Shown here: piece by piece, positions 24,694 to 36,505 of the stretch | Layout: every line of letters begins with the position of its first letter | How positions within the stretch are numbered: position 1 is the stretch's first letter | NCBI GenBank assembly: GCA_019787685.1 | Contig: JAHNUO010000001.1 | Location: 2,046,001 to 2,110,000, forward strand | Direction: 5' to 3' | DNA length: 64,000 nucleotides | DNA from: Chiua virens | Lineage: Eukaryota > Basidiomycota > Agaricomycetes > Boletales > Boletaceae | Translations under genes and position numbers: made by a program | Notes under the pieces: model-generated | What the model was told of the DNA's origin: nothing | Database searches by the model: none | What the model saw: only the letters and a program-made list of their open reading frames with translations

Positions 24694-27101
24694 CTACCTT
24701 ATGATCACAGGATCCGGGTAAACTGGTGTAATGTTCGTGTCAAATGCATAGTCAATACCAAACACCGGACTGGAAATGCCGTGCCTGAGGTGAATAGGAT
24801 TAAATCAAGGCATCATACTTCCAGGAGGTACGCACTTGTTCATGAAGTGAGACATCAACTCCCCAAATCCAAAGCGGGTGCTCCAAGATGGGATACGGGG
24901 AGGGCAATGGAGGCAGATAGAATAATCGCCCAAAGCGTCACCCAGCACGCTCGGAAGTTGTCGCAAGCTCGGAGATTCTAACATGTTGATCCGTGCGCGC
25001 GTAGCATGGTTAGCCATAAGCCATGGGGGGTTGAAGGAGAAATTTGGATGATGTGTAACGTTGTGTTGAACCTGGGGAGATGATTAGAACTCATTCAAGC
25101 CTTCGTGAAGGAAATACTCACGGCGCGACGCCAGGACATAAATGTAACTACTTTATCATGGATAGCACACTCTAGGCATGCCAACCTGGGGTCTTGTTTA
25201 TCCATTTCCGCAGCAGTGGTAGACCTAGGATCCTGTCCACAGCATAATAGTATTTTATGCACTACGTCCTGTCTTGGATGGACTTGAACGCGCCCACTGC
25301 ATTTCCAGGGACTGCTGCCCATCATGAGGCTTGCCTTTTGATTAGCTATTCCACGGGGATCCTTAGGAGAAGGAGCGTTCCCCGATGTCAAATTGGTGAA
25401 GCATGGATGGAATAAGATCTCGCGATATGTCAAGGTGCGACCTGCAGCGCGACAATTGCGACCACCACTGCAATGAAAGACGGAGGTAGCAAGCTTGAGC
25501 CGTGTATGAATAGCTTCGTCGTCATCACTGGCGTCGTAGTCTAGAAGTAAACTGGCAAGTTCTCGGCGTGTTGATTCATGCCATTCAATGATGTATTCAT
25601 AAATTCGGGGAAACGCAGCATGAAGCTGATCAAGAATAGATTCGTGCGATGTTGTCGCGCTTTGACGAATTATGGGATCTATAATTTCAGAGAACCCGAT
25701 GGTAGCGCTCGGTGGCAGTGGAAAGTGGGGGAGATCACTCGGAGCGGAAATGAATATAGTTGTTGTGAACTGGATCCAAGCCTCGACAAAAATTCGGCGT
25801 CGGAAGGCGTATATTTGCTCTTCTAGTCGAAGTTCTCGCCAGCCCAACATGTACTCTCTAAGTTGATCCAGGACGGAGTAGCGTGCTTGGTAGATTGTCA
25901 GTGCAAAGTATTGGTCGGAGGTGTGATATTAACCTTGATCTGTCATTGGCTGAGTACTGCTGATGAGGGAATGTTTGCGTATTCGGTCCCATCCAAAATG
26001 ATCAACTTCTTCTCCAAAGCCGGCCGCGACAAGGCTATCACGTAGGCTATTCAAGACCATAAGTCAGCTGAGTTCCATGACGACAGATTTGACGAACATT
26101 TCTGCCCTTGCAGCGCGTTTGTTGCGGAGTTCCGTGATGTGCGCATCCTTCGCGCTGAGCTGCCATGCAACACCTGCCTGCGCAAACTGGAACTCTATGA
26201 GGTCTTGTTCAGGCACGGTTGTGATGCAGACACTCACTTGATTAATTATCTCAGTGGCCTGCTTGCGGCGATCAAGGTAAGATTGATGTTCTGATGCAGG
26301 CAAGGCTTTCAAATCATCCATGAATTCCTTGATGTGAGACTCCTGGAAGCCTTTGACAGAGTTCCCTACACAATCTAAGCTTCTCCAGGATGGGTGACCA
26401 GATAGGAGACATACCTTTGGAATTGAGGAAAGGCCCGCAAGGTATGTATTGTCCTAGGGCATCGGGGAAACCGTCAGGGATGCCATAAATCGAGGAGCAA
26501 TGGCCACTCTGTTTAATTTTGATTGGCCTGGCGAGTCATTAATTTCCTGTTCTGTTTGCATCACATCGCTCGGCTTACTGGTGTTTCGGCCGACAAGTTG
26601 CACAAGAGCGGATACGCAGATGCCACACTGTATCGCGCGCTTTCCTGTCGCATCCCTGGGATATATGACTTAGAACGAGGATTAGTTACACGCAGCACTG
26701 TACAATACCTCGTAATAGCATCGAGACCCAAACACCAGGGAAGCGTACCGAACTTCGGTCATGTCAGAGGGTGGGTCCGGAAGACCGTCAATTTTTCGCC
26801 GGGAAGACCTCCAGATGAAGGCGGAGGACCTCTTCAGAAGGAAGCAATGGAATGCCTTGGAAATGCGAGCCAAAACAAACAGATCGACAAGATGTAGAAA
26901 ACAAAATATCTGCAAGACGATTATGAGCAGTGTTGGGTGCAATCAAGATATTCTTACTTCACAAAGGATGTCAAGGGGTAAGGATGGAAGTATGTTGAGT
27001 ACACCGCGTTTCAGTCGACCGTTTGCGAGCGTAAGGTTGAACGGCTTCGAGTTGTCATCGCCAAGGTTGGGTCTTTTGCGCGAGGGAGGAGAACAAGACA
27101 T
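24694..27101 (-). CDS. F-box protein of basidiomycete type
   Basis: The start at 27101 gives MSCSPPSRKRPNLGDDN. The F-box itself spans the first intron: SLPLDILCE | IFCFLHLVDLFVLARIS, then KRSSAFIWRSSRRKIDGLP. A CX2C element (RSCATC) and a long helical C-terminal region follow, ending (after an intron at GTGCGTACC) in GISSPVFGIDYAFDTNITP. F-box proteins recruit substrates to SCF ubiquitin ligases; the substrate is unknown. This layout (F-box, conserved DGLPDPP, then a Cys pair) is common in expanded agaricomycete F-box families. One join near 26040-26090 (after RAEMFVKS) is unclear in phase and may hide an indel. The C-terminal exon boundaries are approximate. Confidence 0.72.
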
Positions 27102-27343
27102 GAGACTGGAGTTGACAGTTCATGGTAACAGCAAAGCTGCAGCTTTATATACTAGTAGATTGGAAGTTGACGCGGACACATCAATATCATGATTTGATTT
27201 GCCACGAGTGGCTAGCTGTGTGAGCGCCAATCAACTGAGCGCGTCCAATCTGTGGCAGGTTGGCATGCTGTTACCTAATAAATAGAGCTGTTTCGGCCAC
27301 CGACGGGGCTGAGCGCTGAGTACTACAGCTACTTGCTCACTGC

Positions 27344-28239
27344 ATGAAGTTGTTGTTCTCTCGTCTGGCTCGACCCGCCACCGCAGTGGGCAGGGCTTAT
27401 TCCTCTTTCTTCTCCTCCAAGCCTGGAGGCGGAAGACACTTTATTTCTGCCAAACCACCCAAGCCAGTTTTGCAGCCTGGCAGAGCAAAGGTCGACAACA
27501 CCACAGCTACTGGCTCTCCTACAGAATCTACCACCACCACTCCATCCACCAATGCAAGCAGTACTGTGAAGGTTGCTGCTTCTGACGAGAAATCGTCCAG
27601 CAAGCCAGCAGAAACACACCCGCAGTCGCCGACTGTATCACCATCGTCCATGTATTCCTCCAACCGCGTACCAGTCCATCCCACCCTCTCTTCCAAGGAA
27701 TACAAACTTCATCAGTTCTTTTCACTGCATCGGCCTTTACTCCTGCTAAACCAGCCGACGTCGACCATTTTCGAAGCTGACCCTTCCACTCCGCTGTTCA
27801 CCTCTTCCAAAGATCAAATCAACGATGGTTCACAGCACGCTTTTGCCACCATCGATAATCCTCCAGAGTCGTCCCCTGACGCGGATGCGGATGCCGCACG
27901 CCAGCTAGCCCACTCGTTGGTCATGAATCAGGGTTGGAGGCGCTCTTGCCTGGGAGCAGGTCTTGTCTCAGCTTGGACTGAGTGCCCGGTGCTCGGAGAA
28001 TGACATGTCCTCGGCCAAGGAGACGGCGCAAGAATGGGTTACCATCCATGCTGACAGCACTCGCCGAAAGAAACGAAAGAAGATGAAGAAACACAAGTAT
28101 GTTACCTATATTCCATAGTTCTCATCATCTAAAATTGTGTTTCAGGTTGAAGAAGCGTCGCAGAGTATGTAGCTGTTTATTTTCCCCCTCACTTGCGCAC
28201 TAATCGTAAATCCAGCTCACTAGACGCCAGAATAAGTGA
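27344..28239 (+). CDS. COX24: Mitochondrial small-subunit protein mS38 (Cox24/AURKAIP1 family)
   Basis: The N-terminus (MKLLFSRLARPATAVGRAY) is a typical mitochondrial presequence, followed by a low-complexity Ser/Thr region. The C-terminus is the very basic mS38/Cox24 signature, pieced from three exons: RRKKRKKMKKHK, LKKRRR and LTRRQNK. Introns are 28097-28145 and 28165-28215; the last exon is only 24 nt. In yeast this protein is part of the mitoribosome and needed for COX1 expression. The frame shifts by +1 at 27926-27938; deleting one G restores SLVMNQVGGALAWEQVLS before the basic tail. The gene is convergent with GPI10. Confidence 0.82.
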
Positions 28240-28386
28240 AGCCAATTATCTGATGTAGAGGTATCCTTAAGTACCTTTCCGTGGATAATGCGATGCTTAC
28301 ACTTGTCAATTCTATTTGTCCCTCTTGAATCCTCTCGATACGCGACTCTGAGATCAACTGCGAGTGGAACTACAAGTATGTTGTCG

Positions 28387-30354
28387 TTAAGGTGTCTTGT
28401 CTAAACGTCTGCAGGCCCAACTTTTACACCTCCCTTTCTCTTCCCCTCTCCTTCCCATGGCATCCCACCTTTCCACTACCTCACTATACCCGTTGGCCTC
28501 AAACAAAGTCCGTATCCCAGGCTCTTCTAGAAGGGCACCGAAGAATACCAGATACTTCGGCCACTCATGCCGCCATCCGAGATCCCATGAGTCCGACTGG
28601 TGTTCTATCGTTATCAGTGTTTGTATAAAGGCGGCATTCGGAATTGAGAAGGCGAACGAGGAAGGAGGAAACATGGGGTCAACACGAGCTGGGAAGTGAG
28701 ACTTGATATAAGCAACCGGTGACGCAAAAAAGACGTCAGTCTGATCATTGTACTGTGTGTGGTTGCGAAGCCTGGAAAATCTCTTTAGCATGATCATAGA
28801 CACCGAACAGACACCGAGCCATACCCTAAGGGTGGTTCGCATCCCAAAGCCCACATCTTTCCGGACTCAGCAAGGTCCGGGCGGTGAAGATAAGCTTGCC
28901 ACGGGGTGGAGTGGCATGGCATGAGGAATCCGATGGTCGTGGAATTATCGACAGGAAGTTGCCTCAAGAATGACATGACGTCGATTTGACCTGTGCAGTG
29001 GAAGAACACAACGTAAATGGAGGCCGGGATTGATAGTGACAAAAACAATGGAATGGCAATTTCTAATTGGTTCCAGGTAGTTGACGTTCGTGACACGGAT
29101 TTTCCACCCTTAGCTTCCCGGCGTTGCATTAGCTGGACGATAGACTCGACAGCCAAAATGTGCATCATGGGCAGCAAGCGGGTGTAAAAATCGCCATTCC
29201 TTGTGCCCAATGACGGAATAGACAGATATAGTCCATCCAATGCACCCCGCCATGACACGTAACTTGGATCCATGCTTCGCGGATGCGAGCCAAAGTCCGT
29301 GAAGAACGAACGGCAGTGTTGTTGTACATAAAATGGGGAGAGCCTGAACGATGTAGTAATGCCAGGGACTCGCTCCGTAAAACGATGAGATTGGCGACGC
29401 ATTTACGAGTAGGAAATTCATCAATGTCAGCGTTGGTCGACCGTAAAACAAAGTGTCCAACGTAAAAACGGCCAGAATGACTGTGACACTTTGGAGACAA
29501 TGTCAGATTAAGTTCGCGAGATATTACGGGGAAGACAAACCCAATACATACGGTATCACGCAGGATAGATATCAAGAGTTTCGCATTTGCCCTGACACGC
29601 CAGAGAAGGATAGAAAACATGTATATCCAGATTATCGCGTTGGTCGGCCGGATGGCACATACAATCCCCACAAACATGGTGCTCCATCTGAGCCTGGGCC
29701 TTCAAAGATCCGTGAGGTGTAAAAACAGATGTAGCTGCAGAACAAACGTACAGGTCGAGTATGGAGGAGGACGCAGCTACAACGTTCCACGGGAAATATG
29801 TCAATGCCATAGTTGTGAGGGACACTTCCAGTGAATTCGACAGAGATCTTGATAAGGACAGCGAGTGAAAGAAAGAGGTTACGGAAAGGAGGTACTATGA
29901 TGCATGATTGCTGAGGAATCTCGAGACACAATGGGATTACTTACTGACAGTAGTGCGCGGTCAGAGATTCCCTTGCTATATGAGTCGTCGAGAACAACAC
30001 TGGCGAGCTTGGGAGTCCATACATCCGTTAAAGCGGCGAGTAAACCATGCAGTATCCTTGGTCCGGCGACCTGTTGATGTGAGATGTGTTGGTTGAGGAT
30101 ATGCTAACACTTACCACCAACGAAGGGTATGCATCCAATCCCGATACTTTTAACACCCAGTATACCGGAATATTGAGTGCGGGGTATAGCATACTCCTCA
30201 AAGGCTCAGGGTTCACCCATTCCCAAGTGAGGTGTCCATAACCAAAGACATATTTGTGCGCAGGCTCTATTGCTTGGAAATATTCGTCCGGCTGGAAATA
30301 ACTTCGAGTGAGGAGCGCGACTAGAACACGAAAAACGACGCTGAAGAGTATCAT
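28387..30354 (-). CDS. GPI10: GPI mannosyltransferase III (PIG-B/Gpi10)
   Basis: This is an ER multi-membrane GT22 mannosyltransferase that adds the third mannose to the GPI precursor. Motifs: YFQPDEYFQAIEPAHKYVFG and YGHLTWEW in the first lumenal loop, CAIRPTNAIIW, TLFYGRPTLTLMNFLLVNAS, GHKEWRFLHP and the late GFLMPCHSTPWQAYLH with MWALGCEPPL. At least six introns; the one after RDTVCIG uses donor GTTTGT and resolves an apparent frame jump. One real +1 break lies at 29169-29184 (removing one base gives HPLLPMMHILAVES). The ending is around SEVVERWDAMG and a basic tail, with the stop at 28387. Confidence 0.85.
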
Positions 30355-30617
30355 ATAAACTTGGTATCAATGATAAATTTGGCAAGTCTCTAAAATGTCA
30401 CGGCTAGTCACGCTCTGTCACATTGCTAATCTATCGCAAAAGTTACTGAAAGGAACCAATGAGTCGAACACGAAGTAAAAAAAAAACCCTTTTGGAACCC
30501 GGAACAAAATTTTCGTGTTCGAATTCAGTCTTCAAAGGATGACATACACGATCATTTCTTTCTTTCAGCCGTAAATTTCGAGACAGATCTCCCTGGATCC
30601 CGTGGAGACATTCGAGA

Positions 30618-32521
30618 CTAAATAGCAAAAAAACCTGTGGGGTAAGAGAACAATGAAATGATTACAACTAAGGTACCCACCATCGCTGGGAATGAGGGTG
30701 AGTCGATAGTCATCGGAAACGCTGACTGAGAGGTTTCGGTCGCAGATCGCGGGGGAGGTTTGTTGATAGGAAACGATCTGGGTACCTTCCGCTCAACAAC
30801 ACCTGAAATGGCCGGCTGCGACGGAGCGATGTCCTTCGTGTTATTGTCTCCGACGGTGTTGATCTCTGTAGCACCTCCTCCGCGAGCCAATTTGAATTTT
30901 GATGGCTTAGTCCACATGTAGTTGACGTCCCAACGGATGTTGATCCAACAAAGTTAGAATTCCTGGGAGGAGCAATGCTGGACAATGAGGATGATTCAAA
31001 ATCAGGGCCGACATTCTGAATGTTTCCCGTTTTCAACATTTGGATCACTTCTCTGACAGTCTCGTCCTCGCTTCCGCTTTCTCCAGATGTTCCACCTACT
31101 AGCTGAGCGTTTTCCAATTTGCCTAGCCTCACTGAATTTCGAAGAGACTTTTGACGAGAAGCTGGAATGAGAGTTTGCCCTATTGACATAGACACGGGAT
31201 CATGCGACTTGTCGTCCGCTGCAGCCATGCGGTCCGCTCGAAAACGTGACAATGGTGACTGTTCCTTGGGCTGCATCTCAGGATATTATCTACATCAGCG
31301 AATGCACGAAAGTCCGTGTGACTTACGGCTTGCTGTTGTTCATAATCATCATCAAGAGTAACCGCATTCATTGCTTTCGCAGCCTCGGAACCAATGGCAT
31401 TTCTCTTCCTGTGGTACTCCAGAGCAATTTCGCGGTGATGTTGTGCGATATCGTAATCGAATTCTTCCTCCAACGGCTCATCATCCGATAAGTCATTGCT
31501 GCTCGACGAGTTCGTGGTCTCTTCACCTGAAGATTTATCCTGCGAGCGATACGGGCTTTCAGTGGATACAGACTCGTCATCTGAGTCCGCATCAACGTGA
31601 AACGGAGGGGTGGGCGTTCCCGCAGGATGCCGTTCTACTACACGCATTTTCATCGGGTATTTCTCTTCGTCGGCTGTGGCCACCAGAGGTATGCGTCTGT
31701 GTGCACGTAATCTTCCTGGAATGACATCACCCCAGTCAGGCGACAGCTGCTGAGTCCTTTTCGTCTTCCACGGCCGGCGCATCTGCAAAGGACACGCTTT
31801 TCTTTCTAGCCGAAGGAGTGTTCTGGGGATCTGAGAGCGCATTATCTTTAAGTCCTATATCTTTGGTAGACCGGACCAGCGCCTGTCCCATCTTCTTCTG
31901 CAGGTCTCGGGCCGCTTTTAATTGTTCCAGTTCAGCCTTTACCGATTCCTTTCGTTTTTTGACGGCTTCTTTTCGTTCTCGTTCTGCATCCCGCGTTTCT
32001 TGTAGCTGCTGAAGACGTTCCTCCTCTTCGAGTAGATCAAGAATGCGGTCACGTTCGCGCCGCCGCCGCTCCTTCTCCTCGGGTGACATAAGAGAGAATG
32101 GGATTAATTCTTGGTTCTGGATAGGAAATGAGATGACTGGTTGAGAATCGTTAACTGGTTCTGAAATGTCGATGATAGGGAGACCTTCTTCATTCAGAAG
32201 CTGTAATGAGAGTTGTCGATCGTGTCAGTGTCAATTACAATTCCGATACACACTCACCTTGCTAGGCAGGGCTCCTGGTGTTTGGCCGCGATCTTCAACG
32301 TCACCCAGGATCTCGTTGATCTTCTCAGATAATCTCTGTACTTGATCTGTGGATAACGGGGCGCCCTCATCGTTTGTACGCCCCAAGGAGTGGAGCAAGC
32401 CCTGTAATGCTACAGCGGGATTTCCGCCTGAGTAAAGGTGATATATGCATGTTAGAAATGCTCCCGTACCCTCTTCTCTGCTGGAATCGAGGTCCTTGGT
32501 GTTTCCGATTGTGTTCGACAT
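30618..32521 (-). CDS. DUF3835 protein related to Bud27/URI
   Basis: The protein is acidic and helical: a predicted coiled coil (SPEEKERRRRERDRILDLLE onward), then KKSVSFADAP, PDWGDVIPGRLR, YPMKMRVVERHP, and two short motifs of the form SRFRADRMA and SKFKLARGG. These recall the fungal DUF3835 family that includes Bud27/URI, an unconventional prefoldin acting in RNA polymerase assembly and TOR signalling; I did not see a clear prefoldin domain, so the assignment is tentative. An intron at 30906-30949 (44 nt) explains a frame jump after NSNF. A +1 break remains at 31733-31748. The start is only 86 bp from the divergent PNO1 ATG. TAG at 30620-30618. Confidence 0.7.
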
Positions 32522-32607
32522 GGCAAGTTCGGTGTGAGTAGCTAAACATTGCTCTTGATGATTACGTGAGGTGCGATCGGTACTATCGCGTCTTGCATTT
32601 CCCCATC

Positions 32608-33647
32608 ATGGTCGTCACTCATGTTGTTGCGCCCACCCCTCACAAGAAAGCACGGAGAGGCCTCGTAAAAAGAAAGTCAGTCCACCAATGACAAACCGGC
32701 AACGACCAGACAAAGCATCACAGACGAGGACGAGGAGATGCAACTCGATTCTCTTGTCGAAGAATCTGCACAACCACCCAATGATACACCAGAGGATGAC
32801 GAAATCGCAATTGACGTCGATCCAGAGACTGCTCCTCAACCGCCTTCCGTACCATCATTTCCCCCACTCCCTGCTGCTGCTGCTGCTCATTCGACCACAC
32901 TCAAATCCGAAATTCGACGAATTCCCATACCACCGCACCGTATGACGCCCATAAAAAAAGACTGGGTCAACATCTTCTCGCCCCTTACTGAGATTCTTGG
33001 CCTGCAAGTTCGAATGAACGTTCAGCGGAGATGTGTGGAGATCCGAGTATGCATTCGTCCCGTCCTCCCAATAGCCACGACTAACGTTGTATCTAGACAT
33101 CAAAACATACCAAGGATATTGGGTCGGTCCAAAAAGGTGCTGATTTCGTCAAAGCCTATGCACTGGGATTTGATGTCAACGTGAGTGGCGGTGACTATCG
33201 CTGACTATCGCCTAACAGCCAATGGTCAAGGACGCCATTGCTCTGCTTCGTTTGGACGATCTCTATCTCGACTCTTTTGAAATCAAGGACGTTAAAACGC
33301 TACACGGCGATCATTTGTCGCGCGCCATCGGTGCGTGGTTAGTTTGACACCACCACAATGATTTACTCGTCTCCTAGGCCGGATAGCAGGACAAGATGGA
33401 AAGACGAAATTCACCATTGAAAATGTCAGCCGACGCGGATTGTTCTTGCAGACACGTAGGTCAAATATTCGGTCCTTCTTTTACCTTTTATGAATTCCTG
33501 AGTAGAAAAATTCATATCATGGGGTCATTCCAAAACATCAAAATCGCACGAGATGCGATCGTATCTCTCATACTTGGTTCACCTCCAGGAAAGGTTTACG
33601 CCGGATTGAGGACAGTGAGCAGTCGGATGAAACAGCGGGCTCTATGA
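32608..33647 (+). CDS. PNO1: KH-domain ribosome assembly factor Pno1/Dim2
   Basis: Pno1 binds 20S pre-rRNA and supports 40S maturation. The start ATG at 32608 gives [18 protein letters not shown], matching the short basic N-terminus of the family. Further on are [86 protein letters not shown] and the KH tail [20 protein letters not shown]. Introns occur after VEIR, after DVN, after RAI and near 33455-33505. Two frame breaks: +1 at 32673-32688 and a one-base loss at 33428-33442 (adding one base gives the expected SRTRIVLAD). Essential genes are not expected to be broken, which argues for sequence error. Confidence 0.88.
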
Positions 33648-33933
33648 TATCGATTGCTACATTGTGTACATCGATCGGTATTACATTATCGACGAGTTGA
33701 CACCGAAGCAAAACAAAGAGTGGACACACCAGTGCATACAGTGCGGATTCAAATGAAAGCGAGTGAGAAGCCACATGGCCGGACAAGCTACTCGTATCGA
33801 ACGGCGCATCTTACTCAACCGTCCCATGAGTTTTACCTTTTTTCTTGGATTCCTTGTATTGGTCGACTATCGTCTGTCTCAGCATGCTACGCTAGTTAGT
33901 CTTCTCCGCTACAGCTGTTTATGACGAGCAGAC

Positions 33934-36238
33934 TCACTTCTCCCAGGCGACATGGTCCACGGGAGGATCCTGTCCATCCCCAACCATGACAATCTTTCCT
34001 TGACTTGGGACACCGTTGACGACAAGGAAGATCCATCCCGGGCCGGGCGGGTAGATATTGCCAGTCCGGTGGACCGGAGAGAATCATATTCTCCCCATCG
34101 CTAAACGAGATCACCGTCAGATACACCAGCCTGGAGTTTGCATGTACTGCATGCGTGACAAAACCCAAGTCCATCAATGCGACTGCAGAAAAAGGTCAAC
34201 CAATAACATCCAACGAGCAGCAAGAATTCACCCTTGATTGTTGGTTCCGTAGCACTCATCCCGGAAGGCAAATTGACCCCCATCTCGAACGAGTGTCCAT
34301 AAGGGACGTTGTGAGGAAGCTGGATAATGGTCGGTCGCTCTGTAGACATGTAAGGCGGCCGGAATCGTTCCACTCTATATTCTGATCCATATTTCACTTC
34401 GCTCCTGTCCAAGTTTGGATTACTTCCCGCAACCAAGATGTCGGCATCAGGTGTCAGCGTCGCGACCGAGTGATACATACGTGGTATCAAACTCGATTTC
34501 ATGCCCATGTTGGAGAATCGTTGGCCGGGAAGGGCATCGGGTGTATATAAAATAGGTGTGAGATTTGGGTTATCCGCATTCGACTCGCCGACCTGCCCTT
34601 TGACATTGCCATAGCCGGATATCCCTGACTTTGCACCGTTAACAATAAAAATCTGCCCGGTTGGGAGTAGAACAGCATCGGGCATATGTCTCGGTTCGGG
34701 GAGCCGTTCTATTTCCCATCCGGAAGCGATTCCGGCCTCAGTTAGTGCAATCCTGGAACATTGATTGGATGCCGGATCTTGCGACGATATTTCATAGCCA
34801 GGGGTAGTGTCATCGATGGCTGAGCCGCCGCATATGAGGATCTCTGGTGTATAGCCTTCAGGAGATAACGGGAGGAGAAGCCCGACACCAGCCATCGGGT
34901 ACGTAACACGGACGCCGTTGGGTATTCTTGGAAGCCTTTGTTCCTTGTTCTCTTTCCAGTCGTAGACCATGGCATCCCGATTGGCAGCCATGAACACCTT
35001 ACCATCCGGGAGAGCGAAGGCGATCGGAAAAAGGTTTGCATTCAACGTGTCGACCAGGAATGACAAGTGAATAGGGAGTCCATTCGAGCCGTGTATAGAC
35101 TTTGGCGGCCAGTACTCCACAGTTGGATTGTTAACCGTAGCGTTGTTCATCCAGCCACCTTTCTTGGATCCTCCGATAATCATTGCACTGCCATCGGATA
35201 ACCTAAGGACCGTGTTGTACCACCTGGGACTTGCCATTCGGATACGAGCATGGTTTCGTACATGTAGCACCGAGAGACATCGGGGGAAGTGCACGGATGG
35301 AACAGGCGAACAGCCTGTAGGCCGTCCAGGTGGCCAAAATCTGCAGGCGAGGTAAAGCTTTCGATGACGGGGTTGCCTCCGACGTTAATTAAAGTTCCAT
35401 TGCTCAGAAAGGTACCGCCGGCACAGAACGAGTTTGACTGGATCGCCAGAGGCATCACGGCTTGGGTGTTGAGGTGATACAGTGCCCCCCAGGCCTGGAT
35501 GACCATCGATAGATATTGGGTTGTGCTCCACCTTGTCGACTATGAGGGCGTGACTGGGAGATATGATGGCCAGTTGCATGGCAGCCACGCCGGTCGAACC
35601 ACGTTGTACCAGTGACCACTTAGGGTGTCCGTCGTTGGCTTGAGCATCCTCGTCGTGTCCAGTCGGTACAGTCCCGTGATCCCCGAAATCTCGACCATTC
35701 GTCACAACCAGTGCGTCAACATCCATGACTGGGCTAGCCACGCCTTCTGCACCTCTTCCGGTGTGCTTGATCTCCATGAGGTGTTTACCATACGGAAGAT
35801 CGTACTTCCAGAACAATCGCTGTTGGGTGCGCGGGATGTTGCTCCAAGCATCGACGACTTCCACTTCCCGGCCGTCTATAGAAACCAACGAGATGCCGTG
35901 CATCCTGTCTTGACATCCAAACCACTCGATGCCAGGTTCCGACAAAGGAGAAGGATATCTGAGCGCCAGGTTCGTCGGTCCAACGAGTCGTGCCTTCGAT
36001 ATACGAGCTAGAGTATGACTGTTGCCACAGGCCTCGGTACCGAATCAGCGGGGACGACGAGTCGTAACTTTTGGCACCAGGTGGGACATAAAACGGGGAG
36101 AAAACCTTGGGTTTGTCTGACCCAGGTGATGTCTTGCCGTTCCAAGCAGGATTCACGGGCTAAAACATATAGAATGGACGCCAGAAAAAGGCACAGTAAC
36201 GTTAGAGGGTTCATGAGTGTCGACGATACTGCCATCAC
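33934..36238 (-). CDS. Glyoxal oxidase-like copper radical oxidase (AA5), several frame breaks
   Basis: The N-terminus has a signal peptide (MNPLTLLCLFLASILYVLA), then a beta-sandwich-like module (YDSSSPLIRYRGLWQQSY, WFGCQDRMHGISLV). The kelch-type glyoxal oxidase body follows: NSFCAGGTFLSNGTLINVGG, SPRWYNTVLRLSDGS, SLIPRMYHSVATL, the DUF1929-like C-terminal part, VTHAVHANSR and PPGPGWIFLVVNG. The Cys and Tyr that form the cross-linked cofactor and the Tyr-His copper ligands are visible. The enzyme is secreted and makes H2O2 for lignin-degrading peroxidases. Four frame breaks are needed: +1 at 35928-35942, +1 at 35488-35503, one base lost at 35244-35260, +1 at 34061-34073. It may be a pseudogene. 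Confidence 0.82.
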
Positions 36239-36505
36239 GACCGTGTCAGGTTAGATGTATACGCCAATCACGCGCCAGGCCGAATCGAAGTCACGTGTAG
36301 TTGACTTTGGGCTAGGAATGCTATTGTAACTATCTATACTATGCATAACATGTCATGACATTGATTGAGGTCGGAAAAGGAAATCATGAACGGAATGTTC
36401 AATCGATGTGCAAAACTGAGCCAAATTGAAAAAGCAAGATGAGTTGAATGTTAGCTTATGCCAATTGTCAATGCGAAATAAAGCTGAACCACCACACGGA
36501 CCATC

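Noticed and set aside
26040..26090. Possible indel in the F-box gene
   Set aside because: The protein is too poorly conserved there to tell a short intron from an error.
29481..29551. Frame jump in GPI10 after RDTVCIG
   Set aside because: Using donor GTTTGT with acceptor CCAAAG keeps frame and gives a sensible membrane segment.
30906..30949. Second frame jump in the DUF3835 gene
   Set aside because: A 44-nt GT-AG intron explains it and yields NSNF-PSKFKLARGG.
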